Assembly: GCA_028686145.1 (NCBI GenBank)
Contig: JAQUCQ010000146.1
Coordinates: forward strand, 1 to 7,992
Length of the DNA: 7,992 bases
Reading direction: 5' to 3'
DNA from: Desulfuromonadaceae bacterium
Lineage (GTDB): Bacteria; Desulfobacterota; Desulfuromonadia; Geobacterales; Pseudopelobacteraceae
The position numbers and the translations under genes are program-made. A model generated the notes under the pieces. The model was not told the origin of the DNA, ran no database searches, and was given only the letters and a program-made list of their open reading frames with translations. Positions within the stretch are counted from its first letter, which is position 1; each line of letters begins with the position of its first letter. Below are positions 1 to 5,967 of this stretch, piece by piece.

Positions 1-2
1 AT

Positions 3-50
3 ACAGTAGCCAGTAATGCCGCCTGTTCGGTTTATATCGTGAGGGGTTGA
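3..50 (+). CDS. C-terminal end of an upstream gene, probably universal stress protein (UspA) family (partial)
   Basis: The frame beginning at base 3 is open from the window edge to a TGA at 48-50 and encodes TVASNAACSVYIVRG. The other two forward frames hit stops within 16 bases. The pattern of a small Ala/Ser-rich helix followed by CSVxIVRG resembles the end of UspA proteins, where a serine-rich nucleotide-binding loop leads into a final beta strand of the type APCSVLVVR. Only 15 codons are visible, so the family call is an inference from a short tail. The stop lies 15 bases before the deacetylase start, which suggests the two genes share a transcript. The Cys in this tail position is common in the family and says nothing specific about function. 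Confidence 0.45.
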   Translation, partial: TVASNAACSVYIVRG

Positions 51-65
51 ATTCAGGAAGGATTC

Positions 66-863
66 ATGTCGATGTATTATTTTTTGGTGCGCCTGTTTTT
101 CGTTGTAATTGTGTTATTGTTGCCGCTTCCAGCCTCTGCAGTTGAATCATTCCGGGTACCGATACTCTTATATCACCGGCTGGGTGCTAAAGTTGTTGAT
201 GGTATGACGATCACGACCCCGGTTTTTGAAGCACAGATGAAATACCTGCATGATAACGGCTACAAAGTGATTCCGCTACGGCAGCTTGTTGACTATTATC
301 GGGGCATGGCGCCCGCACCGGGGCCTAAGTCAGTTGTAATCGTAGAAGATGATGCCCATAAGTCGGTCTACAGCGATATGCTTCCGGTCATAAAACGATA
401 TCGTTACCCGGTAACAATTTTTTCTTACCCGTCAGCAATCTCCAACGCAAAATATGCCATGACTTGGGCTCAGATGCGTGAGCTAACTAAAACCGGACTT
501 TTTAACATTCAATCCCATACATACTGGCATCCGAACTTTAAGAAGGAGCGGAGGAAATTAAGCCAGACAGCTCTTGATGCATTTGTAACGACACAGTTAA
601 AAAAATCAAAAGCCCGCCTGGAAACAGAACTGGGAACTAAGGTTGATATGCTGGCCTGGCCTTTTGGGATATACGATGACTACCTGATACGGAAAGCAAC
701 AGATGCCGGTTATGTGGCAACATTCACTATTGAACGGCGCCACGCAACAGCATCAGACTCTGTTTTAAAGCTGCCACGCTATCTCTTGGTAAATGCCGAC
801 AGTGGCAAGGCGTTTGTGCGTCTCCTCGAGGGTAATGCCGTCAAACGAAATGTCGTCTATTAA
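66..863 (+). CDS. Secreted polysaccharide deacetylase (NodB/CE4 fold)
   Basis: This 265-residue protein probably removes acetyl groups from an N- or O-acetylated sugar polymer in the periplasm or at the cell surface. Residues 1-25 form a signal peptide: a hydrophobic run, then LPASA, with cleavage expected after Ala25. The NodB domain covers about 30-245. VPILLYHRLG (31-40) is the typical first strand. VEDDA (93-97) occupies the place of the TFDDG motif and keeps both Asp residues, the catalytic base and a metal ligand. SHTYWH (150-155) supplies the two metal-binding His of the HxxxH motif. AWPFGIYDD (197-205) matches the third motif. The order and spacing resemble PgaB/IcaB-type deacetylases more than classical NodB. 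The start is ATG at 66 or the in-frame ATG at 72; AGGAAGGA (55-62) could serve either. The stop overlaps the next start (TAATG), so the two genes are probably translated together. The substrate is unknown: no synthase or other polysaccharide gene is visible here. Confidence 0.88.
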   Translation: MSMYYFLVRLFFVVIVLLLPLPASAVESFRVPILLYHRLGAKVVDGMTITTPVFEAQMKYLHDNGYKVIPLRQLVDYYRGMAPAPGPKSVVIVEDDAHKSVYSDMLPVIKRYRYPVTIFSYPSAISNAKYAMTWAQMRELTKTGLFNIQSHTYWHPNFKKERRKLSQTALDAFVTTQLKKSKARLETELGTKVDMLAWPFGIYDDYLIRKATDAGYVATFTIERRHATASDSVLKLPRYLLVNADSGKAFVRLLEGNAVKRNVVY

Positions 864-1048
864 TGTCTGGTGATGCTCCGAAAAAACAGTGTTGTCCTGA
901 CTGCACATGTTGTCAATGGTGTTCGGATGACCGCTGCAGGATCTGCTTGAATCAAGCAACTTGCGGTCGCCGCAAGCTTTCCATGGCGGATCAGATTGCG
1001 CAGTACGACGCGCTTAATTCTTCCAGTTCGGACACTCTAAAGTCCTAA
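863..1048 (+). CDS. Small cysteine-rich protein, possible metal-binding, function unknown
   Basis: This 61-residue protein has nine cysteines, all between residues 10 and 34 (10, 11, 14, 16, 17, 20, 25, 28, 34), arranged as overlapping CxxC pairs. The C-terminal half is polar and cysteine-free. There is no signal peptide or membrane segment, so it is probably cytoplasmic and could bind zinc or an iron-sulfur cluster; that is inferred from cysteine spacing alone. The ATG (863-865) shares a base with the upstream TAA, the usual arrangement for translational coupling, and this supports a real gene despite its small size. The coupling suggests a function tied to the exported deacetylase, yet the two proteins should sit in different compartments, which is odd. 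I do not recognise the family. A false ORF is possible but unlikely given the cysteine clustering and the overlap. Confidence 0.7.
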   Translation: MSGDAPKKQCCPDCTCCQWCSDDRCRICLNQATCGRRKLSMADQIAQYDALNSSSSDTLKS

Positions 1049-1198
1049 CAGTACACCTTTTATATCTCCAGGTAATGTATGCCCATTATGAAGCGCAGTG
1101 GAATAGTGTTATGTATGGGATATTAAAATATTTCGCTTGGAGCAATCGCTCATAATATGATAAAAATATCTAGTTGTTAAATTAATGGGAGGTCGCAA
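1049..1198. other. Intergenic leader ahead of the NrfJ-like lipoprotein gene
   Basis: This AT-rich 150-base gap should carry the promoter of the lipoprotein gene. TATGAT (1156-1161) and TAAAAA (1161-1166) are possible -10 elements, but the only -35-like hexamer, TTGGAG (1137-1142), is a poor match at 13 or 18 bases. A short inverted repeat GAGC-AATC-GCTC (1140-1151) and an ATATT/AATAT palindrome near 1120-1131 are present. No terminator for the upstream pair and no riboswitch fold was recognised. Confidence 0.4.
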
Positions 1199-1609
1199 GT
1201 GAAAAAAACAGCATTAGTAGTTCTCAGTATTGCCGCTCTCGCCCTTGCAGGGTGCAAAGACAAACCTAAAACTGAAGTACCAACCGCAACTCCTCAGCAG
1301 GGCCAAATGCCAGGCGCTGCAACTCAAGCAGGGGATCCGCACGCTGGTATGAAAGCCCAGGAAATTCCTGCAGGCGCTGGCAAAAAAGCAACTGTTGCCG
1401 AGACCATGAATTCAGGCGGTTACACGTATGTGGAAGCAGCTGACGAAAAAGGTGGGAAAGTCTGGTTGGCGCTGCCTGAAACCAAGGTTGCCAAAGGTGA
1501 CAAGATTGAGTATCCGGAAACTACGCCCATGGCAAATTTCCATAGTAAAACTCTGAATAAGACCTTTGATAAAATTCTTTTCATTCCTGGCATCAGGATT
1601 GAAAAGTAG
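1199..1609 (+). CDS. NrfJ-like lipoprotein
   Basis: This 136-residue lipoprotein starts with GTG, preceded by a strong GGGAGGT (1187-1193). Residues 1-18 are a lipoprotein signal; the lipobox LAGC puts the acylated Cys at 19. Residues 20-62 are a flexible Pro/Gln/Ala/Gly-rich linker with a DPHAGM patch. Residues 63-130 form a compact domain with the signature TMNSGGYTYVEA, VWLALPET, VAKGDKIEY and NFHSKTLNKTFDKILF. I recognise this as the domain of NrfJ-type proteins, named after the last gene of the nrfHAIJ nitrite reductase operon of Wolinella; the biochemical role of the family is not established. No nrfH or nrfA gene is in this window, so a link to nitrite reduction should not be assumed. 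The gene stands alone: 150 bases separate it from the upstream stop, and a clear intrinsic terminator follows. It probably faces the periplasm on the inner or outer membrane. Confidence 0.82.
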   Translation: MKKTALVVLSIAALALAGCKDKPKTEVPTATPQQGQMPGAATQAGDPHAGMKAQEIPAGAGKKATVAETMNSGGYTYVEAADEKGGKVWLALPETKVAKGDKIEYPETTPMANFHSKTLNKTFDKILFIPGIRIEK

Positions 1610-1631
1610 GTTTCAGGGTAGATGTAACGGA

Positions 1632-1660
1632 CGGGGTCATGCAAATGGCCCCGTTTTTTT
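1632..1660 (+). terminator. Intrinsic terminator of the NrfJ-like lipoprotein gene
   Basis: The arms CGGGGTCA (1632-1639) and TGGCCCCG (1646-1653) pair over 8 bp with one G-T wobble around a 6-base loop, followed at once by seven T (1654-1660). It sits 22 bases after the lipoprotein stop. The converging radical SAM gene ends inside the T-run (its TAA is 1661-1659). On the minus strand there is no T-run after the hairpin, so it should act mainly on plus-strand transcription. Confidence 0.9.
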
Positions 1661-3200
1661 ATGGGGCAGATCGATTCGCTTTTGATGGGCCATGTTGCGG
1701 AACGATGTTCAGTACGTTGGTGTAAAAGTCTTTCCCTTTTTTGATCTGGCCACGTTCGGAATACAGATCTCCCAGAAGAAACCACCCCCACGGATTATTT
1801 GGCTGTTGAACAGTAATTTCCCGTAATTCCTTTTCGGCTTTATCGTACTCCCCCCGCTGACGATGCCACTCCCCAGCTATAACATTTGTCGTATAACAAT
1901 ACCCAAGCATCTGCTTCTGTCGTTTAAAGCGTTCCGGATCATCATGTCGATTCTTTGCCAGCTCTTTCAGGAGTCGGGTGGATGAATGCCCAGTTGGGGG
2001 GGAAACGTATATGGCTGCCTGGGGCGAGTCGGCAAAAACAGTTGAAGTGGTATTTCCGGACGCCAGAGAATGTTTATAAAGTTGCGTGCCTGGATAGTAG
2101 GCGAGTGGTGAGACATAGCCATCATCAGGATGGATGTGGCGGATAAGTTCAATGGTCTGCTGGAGGTCACTATCAGTTTCTCCCGGAACATCGCTGATCA
2201 GATAAACCGAGAGATTGATGCCAATTTTTCTAACCATTGCACAGGTACGCTCAATCTGGGCTGAGGTGATTTTTTTGCCAAGCTGTTGAAGGATGCGCGC
2301 TGAACCGGATTCAACACCGAGCTGAACGCATTCACAACCGGCACGCTTCATTTCGATTAACAGTTCTTCGTCAATTGCAGTGACACGTGACTGACAGTTC
2401 CAGAGAATGTTTACCTCCTGTTTCTGCAGTAACAAGCAAAATTCCAAGACTCTTTTTCGGTCAGCGGTAAAGGTATCATCACGAATTGAAAAATAGATCA
2501 GCCCGAATTTTTGACGAATATAAAGAATCTCATCGACAATCGCCTGCGGTGACCGGTAGCGAACCCTCCTCCCCCAAAAATCGGGAGAACTGCAAAAATT
2601 GCACGTCGATGGACAGCCACGAGTTGTGACGATGAACTCGGATTGCAATTCGAGATCAAGCCCGATTGAAATGTCAAGATAACGCGCCGGCAACGGCAGG
2701 CAATCAAGATCATCAAGGCTTTTTCGCTGTGGAGTGACACTAATTGCGCCGTTATGGCGGTACGCCAGGCCATTGATGTTGTGCCATGCTGTTTTTGATG
2801 ACAACCGTGCAACCAATTCCATCAGCGTGGACTCTGCTTCGCCCATAATCACAATATCGACGGGTGAACCTTCAGTCAATATATCTTCACTGCAAAAGGT
2901 GGCGTGCCCGCCACCCATCACAATCGTGCAGTCAGGGAGAAGCTTACGGCATACTCTGGCAAGTTCCAGCGAGCTGTGCCTGTTGTGAGTCCATTGGGAA
3001 ATGCCGATAAAGTCCGGCTTTATAGTCAGTAGTTCCTGCTTGATTCTGGAGGTTGTCCAAGCAGAAAAATTAGCCAGAATCGAGTCGTATCCAGCATCGC
3101 ACAGACTGGCGTGAAGGTAGCACATGCCGGTCGGGACAAGACTTATGTAGGGATCGTTACGGTGTGGTAATCCGGATTGATAGGCGAGCAGAATTTTCAT
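1659..3200 (-). CDS. B12-binding radical SAM protein with TPR-like C-terminal tail
   Basis: This 513-residue protein has three parts. Residues 1-145 are a cobalamin-binding (Rossmann-like) domain: MKILLAYQ at the start, then DFIGIS and VMGGGHATFCSEDIL around residues 63-108; the classical DxHxxG cobalamin motif is not seen, as in many radical SAM relatives. Residues 185-405 are the radical SAM core: GCPSTCNFCSS holds the CxxxCxxC cluster ligands Cys196, Cys200 and Cys203, with GVESGS (295-300) as the later SAM-binding strand and an aromatic next to the second ligand (Phe202). Residues 436-502 look like about two TPR helical repeats (GEYDKAEKEL, NPWGWFLLGDLYSERGQ). Such enzymes do difficult methylations, ring closures or rearrangements; the substrate cannot be read from sequence. 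The start at 3200 gives the expected N-terminus but has no Shine-Dalgarno, only the T-run of the upstream terminator. The 3' end converges on the NrfJ-like gene. Seven G (1996-2002) read as C7 within codons 399-402; the frame is intact. Confidence 0.87.
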   Translation of the reverse strand: MKILLAYQSGLPHRNDPYISLVPTGMCYLHASLCDAGYDSILANFSAWTTSRIKQELLTIKPDFIGISQWTHNRHSSLELARVCRKLLPDCTIVMGGGHATFCSEDILTEGSPVDIVIMGEAESTLMELVARLSSKTAWHNINGLAYRHNGAISVTPQRKSLDDLDCLPLPARYLDISIGLDLELQSEFIVTTRGCPSTCNFCSSPDFWGRRVRYRSPQAIVDEILYIRQKFGLIYFSIRDDTFTADRKRVLEFCLLLQKQEVNILWNCQSRVTAIDEELLIEMKRAGCECVQLGVESGSARILQQLGKKITSAQIERTCAMVRKIGINLSVYLISDVPGETDSDLQQTIELIRHIHPDDGYVSPLAYYPGTQLYKHSLASGNTTSTVFADSPQAAIYVSPPTGHSSTRLLKELAKNRHDDPERFKRQKQMLGYCYTTNVIAGEWHRQRGEYDKAEKELREITVQQPNNPWGWFLLGDLYSERGQIKKGKDFYTNVLNIVPQHGPSKANRSAP

Positions 3201-3204
3201 GGCG

Positions 3205-3231
3205 AAAAAAAATCCGGGTCACTCGACCCGG
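3205..3231 (-). terminator. Intrinsic terminator of the LysM/NlpC-P60 gene
   Basis: On the minus strand CCGGGTC (3231-3225), loop GAGT, then GACCCGG (3220-3214) form a perfect 7-bp stem, followed by A and eight T (3212-3205). It lies 29 bases after the hydrolase stop codon. The radical SAM start codon begins only four bases (CGCC) after the last T, so little or no transcript from the hydrolase promoter should reach that gene without read-through. Confidence 0.92.
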
Positions 3232-3260
3232 ATGTAGTAAATATGTGTGTGTGGAATGTG

Positions 3261-4289
3261 TTACTTTGCAAGATTGAGCGATACGCCAAGCGAGTCATTT
3301 GTAATAGCGTCACTCTCGTTTTCTTCTTCTACACCAATCAGCAAGTCATCAAAATTTATAGAGTCGGAATTGATATTTGTCATGCGTCTTGCGCCAAGGT
3401 AGCGCGACAGATAATACGGTGTGTCCATAGTTGTGATTACAACGCGGTGTTCGCGTGAGGATGCATGTATCATTTTCCTGTTTCCAAGATAAATGCCAAC
3501 ATGTGAAGGGAAATTTGCATAGGTCTGGAAGAAAACAAGATCACCTTTTTTCAGATCGCCGCGCATGACTTCACTACCGACACGAAATTGTTCCCGCGCC
3601 GTGCGGGGAAGATTAACGCTCTGTTCGCGGAAAACCTGCTGAGTGAAGCTCGAACAGTCAAGAGCGGTGCGGCTGCTTCCTCCGAAGCGGTATCGGGCTC
3701 CAAGAAAGCTGTAAGCACTCTTCTTGAGGTTGTTCACCGCCTGATTGGCCTCAATCGATTTTGCGAGGTCAACCGGGTGATCTGACTCAAGATCGGTTAA
3801 TTCTGCCAGTGTTTCTGTCTGCTCCTGGTCATTTAACAGATCTTTGTTGATGAGTTGTAGTCTGTTGGTACCGGTGGGATGAGAGGGTGTCTCTGCGGCC
3901 ACAAGGATCAGAACCTGGCCAGCCTTAACCCTGTTTCCTTTGAGTTGGTTCAATTTTCTGATTTCAGCCATTTTAACGCCGGTCTTTCTGGCGATCTTGG
4001 GAAGGGAGTCACCCTTGGAAACTCTATATGTATCCTGATGAGTTGAGGATACGTGTTTCTTTTGTTGTGAGTCGGCATGGGATGGGATTATCAACCGTGT
4101 ACCTTTGGTAACGTGGGACGCAGTCAGATTGTTAACGGATTTCAGCTCATTTACCGAAACATGATATTTCCGGGCAATTGATTGTAGAGATTCGCTTTTT
4201 CGTACGACATGGGATTTTGATGCCAGAACCAACTGTGGATGTGTTAGGAGTATGAGGCAAATCGCTACAAGAATACGAAGACGGGCCAT
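3261..4289 (-). CDS. Secreted LysM-LysM-NlpC/P60 cell wall hydrolase
   Basis: This is a 342-residue peptidoglycan endopeptidase, expected to cut stem peptides (typically gamma-D-Glu to diamino acid bonds) in the periplasm. I place the start at 4289: MARLRILVAICLILL is a good signal peptide (cleavage near LVLA-S, after residue 23) and GGAGGG (4298-4293) lies just ahead. The frame is open to 4343, but that extension would bury the signal peptide and overlap the promoter. LysM 1 spans about 26-69 (HVVRKSESLQSIARKY) and LysM 2 about 86-129 (YRVSKGDSLPKIARKT); both should bind glycan. A polar linker follows, then NlpC/P60 at about 190-302 with Cys212 (LDCSSF), His263 (SHVGIYL) and His275 (MIHASS), a complete catalytic triad. 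An acidic tail of about 40 residues (303-342) extends past the domain. The gene has its own promoter and terminator, so it appears to be a single-gene unit although it lies downstream of the c-di-AMP cyclase. Confidence 0.92.
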   Translation of the reverse strand: MARLRILVAICLILLTHPQLVLASKSHVVRKSESLQSIARKYHVSVNELKSVNNLTASHVTKGTRLIIPSHADSQQKKHVSSTHQDTYRVSKGDSLPKIARKTGVKMAEIRKLNQLKGNRVKAGQVLILVAAETPSHPTGTNRLQLINKDLLNDQEQTETLAELTDLESDHPVDLAKSIEANQAVNNLKKSAYSFLGARYRFGGSSRTALDCSSFTQQVFREQSVNLPRTAREQFRVGSEVMRGDLKKGDLVFFQTYANFPSHVGIYLGNRKMIHASSREHRVVITTMDTPYYLSRYLGARRMTNINSDSINFDDLLIGVEEENESDAITNDSLGVSLNLAK

Positions 4290-4292
4290 GTT

Positions 4293-4298
4293 CCCTCC
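4293..4298 (-). promoter_or_regulatory. Ribosome binding site that fixes the LysM/NlpC-P60 start
   Basis: On the minus strand GGAGGG is followed by AAC and ATG (4289-4287). The spacing of three to four bases is short but usable. This site, together with the signal peptide that begins at this ATG, favours 4289 over the upstream in-frame codon at 4343. Confidence 0.7.
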
Positions 4299-4331
4299 AT
4301 GTTGTTTTAAATACTGTAAAGAATAGCCATT

Positions 4332-4360
4332 CTTATATAACAACTGATTTCATAAGTCAA
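4332..4360 (-). promoter_or_regulatory. Sigma70-type promoter of the LysM/NlpC-P60 gene
   Basis: On the minus strand TTGACT (4360-4355, 5 of 6 to consensus) and TATAAG (4337-4332, 5 of 6) are separated by exactly 17 bases. Transcription would begin near 4325, giving a leader of about 36 bases that contains the GGAGGG ribosome site. It is the best-matching promoter in the window. The alternative hydrolase start at 4343 would lie inside this promoter, a further reason to reject it. Confidence 0.75.
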
Positions 4361-4428
4361 CCTTTGTTACAGCTTTGTTGCGACAAGCGTGCTGTGCCCG
4401 CCCGCAGCAACCACTATTGGATACTGAT

Positions 4429-5847
4429 TTATCTCTGTCGTTTCCCGCGGGCTGAAAGCCTGATTGTGACAGGCGAGTCACGAAGTACAGACACCTGTTT
4501 ATCTGGCGCTCTCAGGTTTTTAAGATATTCTTTCCCCCTTTTTAAGTGGCTGGCTTCAATGTCTTCGGTTGCCACGAATGCAATTTGTGAAACCTGGCTG
4601 GCGGGGCCTTCTATGTCAACCGTACTTGGTTCACAGGTTATGTGCAGAGAAGGCTGTCCATATGGAAGTTTACCTTTGAGTGTTGCTTTTACCGGGACGC
4701 TCTTCCGCAGTTTTTTTTCTGCGGAAACTCGAACGCTGGAAGGTGATATAGATGTTATGATCATGCCTGAGGGAACGGCAATGTCATCATGGCTTACCCG
4801 TAAAGCGGTTGTACCGTCAGATATTTTGGATGCGTCAATATCAGCGGTGAGGTCGAGTTTAGAGGGAGTGGGGGCTAAGCTTGACATGGCTTTAATCTGG
4901 ACAGTCACATCTTCAGGTAAGATATGCAGCAAAACTATATTGTCGGGAATGCCATGCAGACGAACTGGGGCTGTCACTGTCGTAATCTCTCCCTGACGGG
5001 TTGTTATCAGTACCCAGAAGATGCATACACCAAGCAGGAGCAATGTCTTCGGGAGCAAATTCGAAAAATAACGCTGACGCACTGTAATACGGGGACTTTC
5101 TGTTTCGCTTCTGAGAAGCTTGTCCAGCGCCATAATAAGTTCGGTCGGCGAGTTCATAGGGTGAAATGCCCCGGCAGTTGCGAGTGAAACCTCACCACGT
5201 TCCTCTGATATGACAACAATGACCGCATCGCTGCGCTCCGACAGTCCAAGAGCTGCCCGGTGGCGGGTGCCAAGGTGTTGCGGAATGTCCGGGCTAACCG
5301 AAAGCGGCAGATGGCACGCTGCCTTTTCTATTCTGCCGTTATTGATAAGTGCTGCGCCATCATGGAACGGTGCGCCATCATAGAAAATAGACTCCAGCAT
5401 TTGCGGGGAAATTTCACTGTTAATTACCACCCCGTTTGTCATCAGGTCGTGAAGAGATTCATTGCCCTGAAAAACAATCAAGGCGCCGGTCTTTTTGGCG
5501 GCCATGCGAAAAAGTGTCTCGGCAATATCCTGAAATTGACTGTGCTGCGTTTCCTGGCGGCTATCAAGTATGTGGCGCAGAAGGCTAAAGCGATACAATG
5601 CCTGTCTGATCTCAGTCTGGAATACGACGATGATAAGGATGATCAATACAGTGCCAAGTTCCTGAAGAACCCAACTTGTCATATACAGATTAAGGAAGCG
5701 GGTAGCAAAATAGATAAGAGTTACGACTCCCAGTCCCAGCAGTACCTGAATTGCACGGGTGTCGCGAAACCAGGAATACAGCTGGTAAAGAAGAAAGGTC
5801 ATTATCAATATATCTGCGATGTCCTGGATGCGGATGGTAGGTATCAC
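4429..5847 (-). CDS. cdaA: Diadenylate cyclase CdaA fused to YbbR (CdaR-like) domains
   Basis: This 472-residue membrane protein should make cyclic di-AMP from two ATP. Three membrane helices lie within about 10-77. The DAC (DisA_N) domain covers about 105-245, with DGA (163-165) and RHR (195-197) intact; these are the hallmark catalytic and nucleotide-binding motifs, so activity is expected. A fourth membrane helix (267-283) is followed by two YbbR-type beta domains, about 290-376 and 381-465, predicted to lie outside the membrane. In Firmicutes the cyclase CdaA (about 270 residues) and its YbbR regulator CdaR are separate neighbouring genes; here both sit in one chain, with two YbbR domains rather than the four usual in Bacillus CdaR. 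The start is GTG at 5847 with AAGGAG (5864-5859) 11 bases ahead; an in-frame stop lies just upstream. The gene is divergent from ubiE and 139 bases ahead of the wall hydrolase. glmM, the common cdaA partner, is absent from the window. Confidence 0.92.
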   Translation of the reverse strand: MIPTIRIQDIADILIMTFLLYQLYSWFRDTRAIQVLLGLGVVTLIYFATRFLNLYMTSWVLQELGTVLIILIIVVFQTEIRQALYRFSLLRHILDSRQETQHSQFQDIAETLFRMAAKKTGALIVFQGNESLHDLMTNGVVINSEISPQMLESIFYDGAPFHDGAALINNGRIEKAACHLPLSVSPDIPQHLGTRHRAALGLSERSDAVIVVISEERGEVSLATAGAFHPMNSPTELIMALDKLLRSETESPRITVRQRYFSNLLPKTLLLLGVCIFWVLITTRQGEITTVTAPVRLHGIPDNIVLLHILPEDVTVQIKAMSSLAPTPSKLDLTADIDASKISDGTTALRVSHDDIAVPSGMIITSISPSSVRVSAEKKLRKSVPVKATLKGKLPYGQPSLHITCEPSTVDIEGPASQVSQIAFVATEDIEASHLKRGKEYLKNLRAPDKQVSVLRDSPVTIRLSARGKRQR

Positions 5848-5967
5848 TTTAGAGGCGACTCCTTATGACCGATGAGTTCGTTTTTTCTGGTTAATAGCCG
5901 GTAAAATATGTTACATAAACAGATCATTTTTATAGCACTTAAATCTCTTAAAAGGTAGTGGAAACGA
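5848..5967. promoter_or_regulatory. Divergent promoter region between cdaA and ubiE
   Basis: This AT-rich 120-base gap must hold promoters for both genes. Minus-strand AAGGAG (5864-5859) serves cdaA and AAAGGT (5951-5956) probably serves ubiE. Only weak promoter candidates are visible: TATAGC at 5931-5936 for ubiE, and minus-strand TATTAA preceded by TTTATG with a 17-base spacer for cdaA. I assign no specific promoter. Confidence 0.45.

Noticed and set aside
1137..1166. Sigma70 or sigma54 promoter ahead of the NrfJ-like gene
   Set aside because: The -35 match is poor at either spacing, and the GG/GC spacing needed for sigma54 is not met.
1049..1198. Possible GEMM-type (c-di-GMP/cGAMP) riboswitch ahead of the NrfJ-like gene
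   Set aside because: Such riboswitches are frequent in Geobacter-like genomes, but I found none of the conserved core sequence in this gap.
4290..4343. Upstream N-terminal extension of the LysM/NlpC-P60 protein
   Set aside because: It would start inside the promoter -10 region and place 18 polar residues before the signal peptide. The ATG at 4289 has its own ribosome site.
4371..4428. Terminator after the cyclase gene
   Set aside because: A 5-bp TGCTG/CAGCA stem is present on the minus strand, but no T-run follows, so I do not call it.
4364..4996. Plus-strand open frame (210 codons) across the 3' end of the cyclase gene
   Set aside because: It is antisense to the YbbR domains and begins in the gap ahead of the hydrolase. 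No ribosome site or domain was seen.
5260..5868. Long plus-strand open frame (202 codons) inside the cyclase gene
   Set aside because: It is antisense to the clearly conserved cdaA-ybbR coding sequence, and its product has no recognisable domain.
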